55,161 nucleotides of DNA from Pseudoduganella buxea (GTDB lineage: Bacteria > Pseudomonadota > Gammaproteobacteria > Burkholderiales > Burkholderiaceae_D). The first letter of the stretch is position 1; each line of letters opens with the position of its first letter. Positions 19,449 to 28,122 of this stretch are shown piece by piece. A program made the position numbers and the translations under genes. The stretch is taken from contig NZ_WNKZ01000037.1 in the NCBI RefSeq assembly GCF_009720835.1, forward strand, positions 1-55,161, given 5' to 3'. The notes beneath the pieces were generated by a model. It was not told where the DNA came from and made no database searches. It saw only the letters and a list, made by a program, of their open reading frames with translations.

Positions 19449-19715
19449 CTAGGCGCCGCGAAAGTCCTTCGTCGAGGCCAGGAGGGTTGCGCCGCACGTG
19501 GTTTTATGGCCGTCGTAGGCCACCGCGACGCCGTTGATGACGTGATGGGGATCGCCCTCGGCGATGGTGCAGACGTCGTGACCCTTGATGGGACAAGTGC
19601 ACTTGTCCCCGACACAGGCGACAGCGATGCCGCCGACCGTGAAGTGCTTCGCCTTCACACTGACCACCTTGCCGCCGTGGGAGGTGGCATCGCCAAGCCG
19701 GATTACATTTGGCAT
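19449..19715 (-). CDS. PAAR-domain T6SS spike-tip protein
   Basis: An 88-residue protein that is essentially one PAAR domain: it starts MPNVIRLGDATSHGGKV, has CVGDKCTCPIKGHDVCTIAEG in the middle and HKTTCGATLLAS near the end. PAAR proteins form the sharp zinc-bound tip on VgrG in type VI secretion and help load effectors. It starts three bases after the stop of the first Tli4-like gene, with an AAAGG ribosome site, so it is the last gene of the vgrG cassette. Confidence 0.93.
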   Translation of the reverse strand: MPNVIRLGDATSHGGKVVSVKAKHFTVGGIAVACVGDKCTCPIKGHDVCTIAEGDPHHVINGVAVAYDGHKTTCGATLLASTKDFRGA

Positions 19716-19718
19716 CGT

Positions 19719-20825
19719 CTAGCCTTTGTCGTTTGCATTGGAGGGAGCCGAGCTGGTGGGACGCACGCGGATCGAGCTGGTGATCCTGTCCCACACTGCC
19801 ACGGCTTCTTCGTCGGTCAGGGTGGGTTTGATGGCTCCGGCGGTATTGCCTTTGATACCGGTTTGCATCTGGATGTTCGCGTAGGGTTTGTAGACATCTT
19901 TGGGGACGCCCCGAACGTGCATGACAAATTCGTGGGTGCCGTGAAACCCATCCCGGTCTGGCGAGCGCGACACTGCCTCCCAGCCGTTCAGCCATTGATG
20001 GATTTTCCGTTCACCTCTGCGGAAATATTTTGTTTGCAGTAGCGGATGATTTGGGTCCTCCGCTCTCTGCCGCTCCTCCAGGCGTGCGAGCTGCCACTCT
20101 AGTGAGTTTCCTTCTGAATAGTGAGGATTGGATGGACCGATATAGATCGACAAATGCGTATCCGGAAATTCTTTCAAGCGGAAGCCGATACGAACATGTT
20201 CAATTGGTGTCTTATTGCCAGTCATCGACTTATCCGCCAGGAACGCATATTCCAAGCAGTTTCCTGCTTCCCTAGGAACCTCATTTTCATCCCGACGACG
20301 AAGCCGCCGAACAATACTTTTCATTTCAGCAATCGTATCCGCTCGATCTTCCCGCAGCGGTCGTGCTGAGATGACCAGTCCTTCGCCTCCCCACCGAAAG
20401 TATCCTTCAATCTTCAACCCGTTTATTGCATCAAACCCCTCCAGCCCAGATATGATCGTTCCTGGTGGCTGAGTTATTTCTTCTTCAGCCAGAAAAATGG
20501 GGATATTATCCAGATGGATAGCATGCGTATTTTTAAGATTTTCCGAAAACGCCTTTGCCATATCCATTACCTGATTTGCGCCCGCTGGATAGAAATCCAC
20601 ACCTAGCTCCATAGAGGCATGTCCCCAGACCACGGCAGCAGATGCCGGGACATCAACAAGAAACCGTCCAAAGCAGACACTTTTCATTTTTTCGAAGGAG
20701 ACCTGCAGGCGGGGCGCGAGCGTACTCATATCAGGCGCATTGAGACTACGCTCATGCTCGCAGCCGGAAAGCACGAGGCTTGTAGTCACAAGTAAAATGG
20801 CGCTCAGCCGGCCGGCGGGTCTCAT
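19719..20825 (-). CDS. Tli4-type T6SS immunity lipoprotein, short copy
   Basis: A 368-residue lipoprotein: the signal peptide ends in the lipobox VLSGC with Cys at residue 22, so it should be anchored in a membrane facing the periplasm. The mature part shows the Tli4 layout I know from effector-immunity pairs (MKSVCFGRFLVDVPASA, GLEGFDAINGLKIEGYFRW, HVRIGFRLKEFPDTHLSIYIGPSNPH, FVMHVRGVP, then SIRVRPTS at the end). Such proteins neutralise Tle4 phospholipases. ATG 20825 overlaps the stop of the neighbouring paralogue by 4 bases. The two copies are clearly similar over their whole shared length. Confidence 0.85.
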   Translation of the reverse strand: MRPAGRLSAILLVTTSLVLSGCEHERSLNAPDMSTLAPRLQVSFEKMKSVCFGRFLVDVPASAAVVWGHASMELGVDFYPAGANQVMDMAKAFSENLKNTHAIHLDNIPIFLAEEEITQPPGTIISGLEGFDAINGLKIEGYFRWGGEGLVISARPLREDRADTIAEMKSIVRRLRRRDENEVPREAGNCLEYAFLADKSMTGNKTPIEHVRIGFRLKEFPDTHLSIYIGPSNPHYSEGNSLEWQLARLEERQRAEDPNHPLLQTKYFRRGERKIHQWLNGWEAVSRSPDRDGFHGTHEFVMHVRGVPKDVYKPYANIQMQTGIKGNTAGAIKPTLTDEEAVAVWDRITSSIRVRPTSSAPSNANDKG

Positions 20826-22234
20826 GCACCGGCTCCGCGATCCGCTGGACTCACAGCGGTGCCTTGCGCCGACGAAGCCTGTAATGCTGCAGGCTCGTCG
20901 TCGTAGCCAACCAGCTTCCATACGCCCGCCACCTGGAAGGTCGGCCGTTCTCCCTTGATCTTCTGCCACAGCGTTGGAGTAGCGGCAACAACCACGGGAG
21001 GCATGGCATCGCCCGTCTTGAACCGCTGGCGGCGACCGGCTTGTAGCAAGCCCGGTGCACTGGACTCCCACCAGCCTCCGAGCGGACAGGCGTTTCCTGT
21101 CGCCACTTTCTCTCCAAGCGGAAGCCGTGGCGCGGTGCCCGTCTTGGCTGGAGCTGCACTTGTCGGGCGAACGCGGATTGAGCTGGTGATTTTGTCCCAG
21201 ACGGCAATTGCTTCTTCATCGGTCAGGCTGGGTTTGACGGCGCCAGCAAGATTTCCTTTGACGCCGGTTTGCATCCTGATATCTGCATAAGGCTTGAAAA
21301 CATCCGTGGGCACGCCTTTTACATCCAGAACAAAGTCGTGAATGCCATACGTTCCCGGCTGGTCTGGCGAACGCGACACTGCTTCCCAGCCGTTTATCCA
21401 GTCGTGAATCTGACGCGGGCCTCTACGGAAATACTTCGTATGCAATAGTGGGTGAGTCAGGCTCTCAGCTCTGTGCTCTTTTTCTCGACGTGCGAGTTGC
21501 CATTCGAGAGAATTGCCCTCGGAATGGTAGGGATTTGATGGGCCGACGAAAATCGACAGATGTGTATCTGGGAATTCCCTTAAGCGGAAACCGATACGAA
21601 TATGCTCAATCGACGACTCTACACTTGCTTCGGGCCGATCCGCAAGAAAAGCATGCTCGAGACAATTGCCAGGACCTGAAGGAATTTCATCTTGGCGGCG
21701 GGGGCGAAGGCGCTCGGCGATACTTTTTATCGTAGAAATAGCTCGGCCGCGATCTTCCTGCAATGGACGGGCATCGATAACAATTCCATCGGCATCCCAA
21801 TTGAAATACCCATTAATCACCAAGCCGTTGACGGCATCAAAGCCTTCATAACCAGTTATGATTTTTCCCGGCGGATGAGCAATGTGCTCTTCAGACAAAA
21901 ACAATGGGATGTAGTCGTGGTAAATCGCCTTTGTATTCTTGAGCTCATCAATGAATTTGTGCGCTGCCTCGTTAGTCTTGGTCGCATCGCCTGGATAGAT
22001 CGCTATCCCAAGGTCAACGGAAGACTCACCCCAAGCTACTATGGCGGATTCAGGCACATCGACCACGAACCGGCCAAAGCAGACGGTCTTCGTCTTTTCG
22101 AACACCACTTGCAAGCGGGGCGTGAGCGCGGTCATGTTTGGAGTCCTATATTCTGGTGAGTCATGGTTACAGCCGGCAAGAGTGATACACAGCGCTGCAA
22201 AATAGTAAAGAGAGAGTTTTTGGATCAGATTCAT
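20822..22234 (-). CDS. Tli4-type T6SS immunity lipoprotein, long copy with C-terminal extension
   Basis: A 470-residue paralogue of the adjacent immunity gene. The lipobox ITLAGC places the lipidated Cys at residue 22. The first ~370 residues match the short copy closely (same order: KTVCFGRFVVDVPESA, GYEGFDAVNGLVINGYFNW, RIGFRLREFPDTHLSIFVGPSNPY, SIRVRPTSA). It then adds about 100 residues with a CPLGGWWESS...F.TGDAMPPVV pattern ending in GVWKLVGYD, which the short copy lacks. It starts inside the effector stop (ATGA overlap). Codon use and base composition here are poorer in GC than in the nuo genes, suggesting transfer. Confidence 0.85.
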   Translation of the reverse strand: MNLIQKLSLYYFAALCITLAGCNHDSPEYRTPNMTALTPRLQVVFEKTKTVCFGRFVVDVPESAIVAWGESSVDLGIAIYPGDATKTNEAAHKFIDELKNTKAIYHDYIPLFLSEEHIAHPPGKIITGYEGFDAVNGLVINGYFNWDADGIVIDARPLQEDRGRAISTIKSIAERLRPRRQDEIPSGPGNCLEHAFLADRPEASVESSIEHIRIGFRLREFPDTHLSIFVGPSNPYHSEGNSLEWQLARREKEHRAESLTHPLLHTKYFRRGPRQIHDWINGWEAVSRSPDQPGTYGIHDFVLDVKGVPTDVFKPYADIRMQTGVKGNLAGAVKPSLTDEEAIAVWDKITSSIRVRPTSAAPAKTGTAPRLPLGEKVATGNACPLGGWWESSAPGLLQAGRRQRFKTGDAMPPVVVAATPTLWQKIKGERPTFQVAGVWKLVGYDDEPAALQASSAQGTAVSPADRGAGA

Positions 22235-24000
22235 GCAAGGAGTTCCTTTACGCAAACCCACTTCGCCTGCTGCGCAATACGAACGATGCAGTAGAGTGTA
22301 GAAGCAATGACGTCTTTATCCTCATAGCTGGATTGGTGTTCGTAGCCGGTTTGGCGAAATACGCCCTTGAATTTTCCACTGCGTAGTTGGTGATCGGCAG
22401 AACGGACAGGAACGGTTTGGTCTCCAGGCGCTGTAGCTGACTGTAGCGTTGCATAGATCGAGGCTGGTTTTCCAAACGTCATTCCTTTCGAAAATGGCAT
22501 ATTGGATTGATTTTTCTCCCACCTTGCGACTTCGAGCCTGCCCTGCCGCGTGTCATAGACAATAGGCCATTCCTGCCACCCGGTCGTGTCTGCGCAGTAA
22601 TCGCTGATTTCCCAAACCACCTCACCGTAGCTGGCGTGCTTGGCATCCGCGCCGTAGTGAGCATAACTGTTGGGATGAAACGTATTAACAATTTTATTGT
22701 GAAGAAATTGCGCCTTGTCTAGATAGTCGCTGGTCCGCTTGAAGGAGCCACCGCCTTTGTCGGGCGGCAGCCCGCTTGGGTTGATCCACTCCTTGCGCAA
22801 CAGCGAATACCATTTACCTTCGGTCTTTTAGATCTCAGCATATGGATTTCCGTTCTTCGGCCAGGTATCCAGGTCTCGTCCCTTGTGTACGACCCGCAAC
22901 CAGCCGTTGCCGTACGCTTCTGTGGGCAACAGCTCCAGTCCTCCGCGAGAATTTGCCAGTACGGCAGTAACTTCATCGCCGTAATTGCCGGCCACCTTCG
23001 CGCCGATGCTACCTTTGGGAGCTCTCAGCAGGCCCGGATCTTCAAATCCCGCCCTGATGCGCTTGTAGGCTGCAGGGGCGCCAATTGCCGGCATCACGCC
23101 ATGGACTATCCCTGCGACGCTGTCTTTAAGGTTGCCGAAATCAGGGTGAACCAGTGCGCGCCCGACCAGCCCACCCATCGAGTGGGTAACGATGATGACT
23201 TGGTGACACTCGTACCCGTTTTTCCACAGCCCCTCGATTACCCCTTTGATTCGCTTCGCAATAAACTGGGCGCTGAGGCCATTCGACTGCAGCCAGTTAT
23301 ATCCAAACGCGTAGACAGGAAACCAGCACCCGCTTACGACTTCCTTGAACTCCTCTTCAGTCAGCTTGGCCTGCGGAAGTTCGGGCACCGGCCACCAATC
23401 CTTTGTGTCCGCTCCCACGACGTCACGCCATTCCTCCCTGAGCTTACCGTCATGGAAAGTATTGTTGAGACGTGACTCCATATGCTGCAACAGCTGGCCA
23501 TAACTTTTGAAATACACTTCACCCCAGCCGCGCGACCTGGCCTTTTGCACCGCGGTACGCCCATTTTTTACATTGGACGGGTCGTCGATTAGCAATGGAG
23601 ATGGGTAGTCGCTGTCCAGCTCCACATTCTCGTGACGCCCATCACCACTGATTCCAGGCGGGCCGGATGGATCATAAATATCCACGGTCGTGCATTGCGG
23701 GTCCAGCGCCAGTTGGCGATCTTGCGGTCTTTCGTTAGAGGCACCGTATGCGTCCGTGGCTCCGAGCGTGTCGGGACGCCAGGCGATATTGTCTTCTTTC
23801 TTCAGCATCGCCTGCCGCTCCGCACTCATCCGCAAATTCGAGCCCATAATCCCGGGCAGGAAAATAACCGGCAGCACACGCTTCGGAAGAAATCTCGCGC
23901 ATTGCGGTTTCTGGTCCTGCTTCGGCGTTGCGAAGCCTTCGGCCTTGCGCGCCGCGTTGGTGTTTTGCTGCGCCGGCAGCGGGTGTTCAGCTTTGGTCAT
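22231..24000 (-). pseudogene. Tle4-like T6SS phospholipase effector interrupted by in-frame TAA
   Basis: An alpha/beta-hydrolase of about 589 codons. Residues 43-54 read LPVIFLPGIMGS, and the nucleophile elbow VTHSMGGLVGRAL is at 271-283 with Ser274. The frame stops at a TAA (22828-22830) after GNPYAEI, but continues in the same frame without a shift: KTEGKWYSLLRKEWINPSG and a further ~190 residues, including likely active-site His candidates near HQSSYEDKD. The stop sits where a Tyr is expected (AEI-Y-KTEGKWY). The gene lies 35 bases after vgrG and overlaps the immunity gene by 4 bases, so it is the cassette's cargo. It is either a recent nonsense pseudogene or a sequencing error; loss of the C-terminal third should inactivate it. 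Confidence 0.85.
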
Positions 24001-24035
24001 GTGTGCGGTCCTTATACGATGCGGTCGCCGGAGTA

Positions 24036-26786
24036 TCAGTCGTCAAGTGCCTCGACGGTATAGCTACCAAAAGCAATGCTGTGCTCGAACCGCTCCGTCA
24101 AACCGCCGTTGTCGGTACGGCCTTCAATCGTGCGGCCATCCTCCGTCGTGATGCGGTAACGCTGGTTCTTCATCGGTTCGTCCGTTCCCACCCACCGCAG
24201 CACGATTTGCTGATCGTGGACCGCCTTGGTGCTGGGCAGTTCGACGTCAGGAACCTCGCCGTCACCGGCGCCGAGATGAGCGAATTTGGATGACTTGATC
24301 GTGTGCTCGCCGCTGCTTTGCTGGGTAATGCTGCCGCCGCCCATGTCGACTTGCACGCCTTGCGCCACGAAGCGCAGCTTCGGCGCCTGCAGCACGATTT
24401 CGTCGATGGCGGTCAGCACAAGACGTTTCGCGGACGTGATTTCGATATCGCCGCCATGCGTTTGCAGGTCGAGCTTGCCGCTGGCGGCAACCAGCTTGAT
24501 GCCGAGCTTGTGGGCGAACAGGCTGATGCTGTCCGATACGCGCGCCAGCAGTTTTTTGCCGACCGACAGTTGCATGTTGCCCATGCTGACCAGGTCGACC
24601 TGGGTTTGCGCACCCAGGGCAACGTTGGCCTGGCTCGTCAATGCCAAGCCAGCCGGCGCCGACACGGCCACGACAGGTTGACAGCCTTCGCCCTGCCCGT
24701 CGCGTTCGGCATTGCTGCCTGCGGCCCATTGCTCAAGGTTCAGGCCCAGCTGCTTGAGTCCTGCGTTGTCGGTACCTTCGGCGTGGTGCGCGGTCGACAA
24801 TTCGGCCAGGTGCTGCTGGATGCCATGCAACACTTCCAGCAAGCTTGTCAGCTCAGCACGGTCCAGCTGATTGCCACCGGCGCCTGCACTGCCGGCAGCG
24901 CTGATCAGGACGCCATGCGCGCCCCTTATCGCGACGGCTTGATCGCTGCGCAACTCGGCACCCTCGCCGCGCGCCGTGCCTTTGCCTTCGCTGCGGGGGT
25001 GCGTCAGCCAGCCCAGGTTCAACTGGCTGTGTCCGTGCTCGGAAGAAAGCTGGGCATTGATCTGGCCTGGTGTGTCGTCGAGTCGCAACTGGTTGCAGCG
25101 AGAGCCTTGCACTTCCCGGCTTTTGATACCCGCCACAAATCTGTTGCCCGGCAACGTGCCGGTATGGCTGAAGGCGGGTGGCGGGGTCATGCCGCCGTAC
25201 ACCCGTGCAACAATGATCGGCTTGTCCGGGTCGCCGCCGAGGAAATCGATGATGACCTCGTCACCGACGCGCGGCAGCGCTATGGCGCCGCAGCGGTCGC
25301 CGGCCCAGTTGCTGGCCACCCGTACCCAGTCCGAGTCGCGATCGCTATCGCTGGCTCCTGCATCGCCGGCATGGCCGTGGTCCTGCGGCCTCGTGCCCGG
25401 AAAGCGAACCTTGACGTCGCCATTTTCGTTACAGTGCACCTCCTCGCCAGGCGGCCCGACAACGACAGCACTTTGCAGCCGGGGCCGTGGCAGGTCGGTG
25501 CGGGGGTCGAATGCGGGAACGATCGGTATGCCCCTGCGTACGCAGGAAAAACGATTGGTATATCGCATGCCCCTCTCGCGACTGGCCTGTTGCAAGCCAT
25601 CGACGCCTGCAAAGCCTTCCCACCGCGTGATGGCAAACAGCCGCTGGATGCGTTCGTTCAGTGCCTTCGGCAGGTTGTTCTCGGCATCAACCTCGAGCTG
25701 GGTGACGACGAACTGGCGCTCGTGCTCCGGGTGGGTATCGATCTCCGGATGGCCTGCCAGACTCACCCACTGGCCGACGCACAGTGCGCGCACGCTGCTC
25801 TCGCCATGAAAACACTTCGATTCGAACTCATGTCGTTTCATGCGCAAGTCACCCAGTTGGCGGTAGTCCTCGCCGTCATGACCAGCCTGGGGCATGTCGA
25901 TCAGGTAATCGTCCAGCCCCAGCGCAAACTCATTGCCGAGCAGGCCCTGATCGATACACGAAGGCGTGGCGCTGTGGCTCAATTTCGCCTGCGCGTGATT
26001 CCAGCTGTTGCGCGTGACGTTGCCGGGTCTGAGGGTACGAACGGGGCTCCACGCGGTCACGGTGTCTTGTTCTTCGGTGCCGGCATCCCGGTGATAACGA
26101 ATGGTGCCGGCAAGGTTTTCCGCGAGGCTGTGAGCGTCATCGAACAACACCAGCGTATGAGCCGGCGTGCTCTGGTCTGTCGACTCGCTGGCTTTACCCG
26201 GCTGGATGAACCATGCGATGCCGCGCCGTTTCCACAGACGGCGCAGGAAATGGGCATCGGACTCGTTGTGCTGCATCGTGAACTCGCGCGCCGGGTAGCT
26301 GCCGGTCAGATGCGACCAGTCCACATCGAAGGCCATCGCCAGCAGCGAATTCTTCTGGCGCCATTCATCCAGGATGATCCTGGAAATATCGAGCTCGTCG
26401 CGGTTGCGGAAGATGCGGGTGTTGGTGCGATGCTCCATCAAGGCCAGACCGTCACGCAGAACCAGCTGGTAGGTGGCCAGCCCGCCGTCGCTCTGGCCAG
26501 CGGCAGCTTGCGCGACAATCCCACAGACAGCGCGCAAATCGCCCCGGTCGGTCACGAACTGCAGTTCCACCGGTGCGGCGATAAACTGTTTCAAAGGTAG
26601 ATCGGCACGGGCCGAAACACACAGGAGCCGATATTCCAGTCCGCCGCACAGGGTTTCGGCACCGCTCACCCGCTGGACCATCAGGACATCGTCGAAGACC
26701 TCGTTCCCCTGCGATAGTCGCAGGCGGATGGGCCGGTTCGACTCCGATAAGCCTGCGATCGCTTCTGTCAGATCCATCAGATTCAT
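24036..26786 (-). CDS. vgrG: Type VI secretion tip protein VgrG with DUF2345 and C-terminal extension
   Basis: Spike protein of the type VI system, 916 residues. Domains in order: gp27-like N-terminal part (FTMQHNESDAHFLRRLWKRRGIAWF near 175-199), the gp5-like OB fold (SDWVRVASNWAGDRCGAIALPRVGDEVIIDFLGGDPDKP), a DUF2345 region from about 600, and a beta-rich end (QRYRITTEDGRTIEGRTDNGGLTERF) likely used as adaptor for cargo. ATG 26786 has a strong GGAGGT site 7 bases upstream, deciding it over an earlier in-frame start. It heads the cassette vgrG, effector, immunity, immunity, PAAR. No other T6SS structural genes are in the window. Confidence 0.95.
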   Translation of the reverse strand: MNLMDLTEAIAGLSESNRPIRLRLSQGNEVFDDVLMVQRVSGAETLCGGLEYRLLCVSARADLPLKQFIAAPVELQFVTDRGDLRAVCGIVAQAAAGQSDGGLATYQLVLRDGLALMEHRTNTRIFRNRDELDISRIILDEWRQKNSLLAMAFDVDWSHLTGSYPAREFTMQHNESDAHFLRRLWKRRGIAWFIQPGKASESTDQSTPAHTLVLFDDAHSLAENLAGTIRYHRDAGTEEQDTVTAWSPVRTLRPGNVTRNSWNHAQAKLSHSATPSCIDQGLLGNEFALGLDDYLIDMPQAGHDGEDYRQLGDLRMKRHEFESKCFHGESSVRALCVGQWVSLAGHPEIDTHPEHERQFVVTQLEVDAENNLPKALNERIQRLFAITRWEGFAGVDGLQQASRERGMRYTNRFSCVRRGIPIVPAFDPRTDLPRPRLQSAVVVGPPGEEVHCNENGDVKVRFPGTRPQDHGHAGDAGASDSDRDSDWVRVASNWAGDRCGAIALPRVGDEVIIDFLGGDPDKPIIVARVYGGMTPPPAFSHTGTLPGNRFVAGIKSREVQGSRCNQLRLDDTPGQINAQLSSEHGHSQLNLGWLTHPRSEGKGTARGEGAELRSDQAVAIRGAHGVLISAAGSAGAGGNQLDRAELTSLLEVLHGIQQHLAELSTAHHAEGTDNAGLKQLGLNLEQWAAGSNAERDGQGEGCQPVVAVSAPAGLALTSQANVALGAQTQVDLVSMGNMQLSVGKKLLARVSDSISLFAHKLGIKLVAASGKLDLQTHGGDIEITSAKRLVLTAIDEIVLQAPKLRFVAQGVQVDMGGGSITQQSSGEHTIKSSKFAHLGAGDGEVPDVELPSTKAVHDQQIVLRWVGTDEPMKNQRYRITTEDGRTIEGRTDNGGLTERFEHSIAFGSYTVEALDD

Positions 26787-26929
26787 TGGTACACCTCCAC
26801 CGGAGCGCATGCAGGCGAGCAGGCGAAATTGCCTTCTAGCAATTACTCAAAGAATCTATTATGTCGAGGGAGGGAATGGGGGATATTGATACTCGTCAGT
26901 TCCAGTCTGACGGGGCGCTTCCCTGCTTT
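26787..26929 (-). promoter_or_regulatory. AT-rich leader of the vgrG cassette
   Basis: About 140 bases before vgrG, low in GC, which should hold its promoter. A small inverted repeat AATTGC-CTTCTA-GCAATT lies at 26827-26844, and a GGAGGT ribosome site precedes the start. I cannot assign -35 and -10 boxes with confidence. Confidence 0.35.
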
Positions 26930-27095
26930 TCCGTCATGCGTTCGACGACGGCAGCACGTTGCCCGGCTCGTTGGCGTTGCGGCTGGCGGCGGTCAGGGTC
27001 CACAGCATGCAAGCGATAATGTTATCCTGCGGCGTGCTGCCGAGGTGATAACGGTGTATTGCCCTGGAACCTGCTGGGCCTGCTCGGCAGCTTTA
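26930..27095 (-). pseudogene. Decayed partial copy of the Sel1-repeat gene
   Basis: This stretch aligns by eye to about 28200-28385 inside the intact Sel1-repeat gene: both share CCGTCATG, GACGACGGC, GCGTTGGCGTTG, CTGGCGGCGG, TCCACAGCATG, GCGAT-A/G-A-GTTATCCTGCGGC and GTGATAACGGT in the same order and spacing. It has substitutions and small losses and no open frame of its own, so it is a fossil of the C-terminal part in the same orientation as the intact gene 1.1 kb away. Confidence 0.8.
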
Positions 27096-27230
27096 GTATT
27101 GATTTGCAAAGATGATGTTCCGGCCAACATGTTGGAGCATTATCTTTGGAATAATCTTTATACTTTCTCTGTTATAGTCGATCAAAAATCCATGGCGACG
27201 TCTCAGGCTTCAAAAACATATCAAATTTCC

Positions 27231-27614
27231 ATGAAACATCACACAGTCATACTTTTCACCACGATAATTTTATTTGTCGGCGTTGCTGACGCGCAAACCC
27301 TTCAGCGGCCCACAAGCGAACTCTCCTGCCCTCCCGAGAAAAATGAATCACGCAGAGAATTCAATGGCGGGCACGGCCTGGGAATATTGGAAATCACACC
27401 CGCATCGATGCCTCGGCGGTACACAGGTTGTAAGCGCATTTATTCCGACAACGAATTAATTATTACATACGAGTTTACTGCAGGAGTTCTTTCCAAAGCC
27501 GAATTAGGTGGCCCCAATAATAAGCCAACTTTGTGTCGCTATGACACAAAAGAACAAGGCGTTGCAGACTCCAGCGGAGAGTGCAAAATATTAAAAGAGA
27601 TGTCGGTTTATTAA
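27231..27614 (+). CDS. Small exported cysteine-containing protein, unknown function
   Basis: A 127-residue protein beginning MKHHTVILFTTIILFVGVADAQT, a good Sec signal peptide with likely cleavage after ADA. The mature ~105 residues contain four cysteines (in LSCPPE, TGCKRI, TLCRYD, GECKIL) that could form two disulfides. The gene is markedly AT-richer than its neighbours, and stands alone on the plus strand between two decayed genes. A longer frame upstream reads through the Sel1 fossil and is not credible. I do not recognise the family; its place next to a T6SS cassette makes an exported toxin or immunity role possible but unsupported. Confidence 0.6.
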   Translation: MKHHTVILFTTIILFVGVADAQTLQRPTSELSCPPEKNESRREFNGGHGLGILEITPASMPRRYTGCKRIYSDNELIITYEFTAGVLSKAELGGPNNKPTLCRYDTKEQGVADSSGECKILKEMSVY

Positions 27615-27759
27615 AGTTATCGAGGTTGGGTTGGAGGGCGTTTCCCCAGCTCGTTCTCAGCACTGCGTATCCGGCGAGGCGGGCATGGGAAATCAATCCG
27701 CCTCGTTCGCAGAGTAATCAATCAATAGCCTTAGCTAGTACAGCATCGGTAAACGCAGT

Positions 27760-28056
27760 CTAGTTCCGAAGCGTTGCCGATACTACGCGCAAGGCGCGCC
27801 TGTTAAATGGCAAGGATGACTGGCCGGCACGCTTCACCCAGCGGGCCAGGCACATCATTCGCAGGAAGGAGAGCGTGCTCCGCATCATGCCTTCCATCCT
27901 GAAAGGCGGCCAGATGAAGGTGCCGTTTGCCAAAGCGGCATCGGCAAGGATGTCCGAATAGCCTTGCTAGACGCAAATGGTAGTGTCGTCGTAAGTGGCC
28001 CGAATCTCGCGTTCCGTGAGGGCAGACGCCGTATCGGCATGACTGTTCTGCACCAC
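27760..28056 (-). pseudogene. DUF4291 family pseudogene
   Basis: Reading this strand gives EREIRATYDDTTICV, then a TAG stop at 27967-27969, then QGYSDILADAALANGTF and WPPFRMEGMMRSTLSFLRMM. This is the N-terminal third of DUF4291 proteins as I remember them (IRA.YDD.TI.VYQAYS..IADAAL..G.F.PPF..RMTWIKPSFLWMM). The stop takes the place of the Tyr in VYQ, several conserved residues are changed, and the frame ends at 27760 long before the family's usual length (about 200 residues). It is clearly dead. The rest of 27615-28122 holds no gene that I can support. Confidence 0.75.
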
Positions 28057-28084
28057 GCAGGCTGATTGTTCGAAGTGTTCAAAG

Positions 28085-28118
28085 AATGGCGGCGGCGAGG
28101 TCACGCGCCGCCGCCATT
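28085..28118 (-). terminator. Strong hairpin after the Sel1-repeat gene
   Basis: Perfect 13-base arms, AATGGCGGCGGCG and CGCCGCCGCCATT, flank an 8-base loop five bases after the Sel1 gene stop. The following transcribed bases are CTTTG, a weak T-tract, so termination is likely but not certain. Confidence 0.6.
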
Positions 28119-28122
28119 TCCC

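Noticed and set aside
26829..27230. N-terminal extension of the small exported protein at 27231
   Set aside because: It reads antisense through the Sel1 fossil and would bury the signal peptide. The ATG at 27231 gives a normal exported protein.
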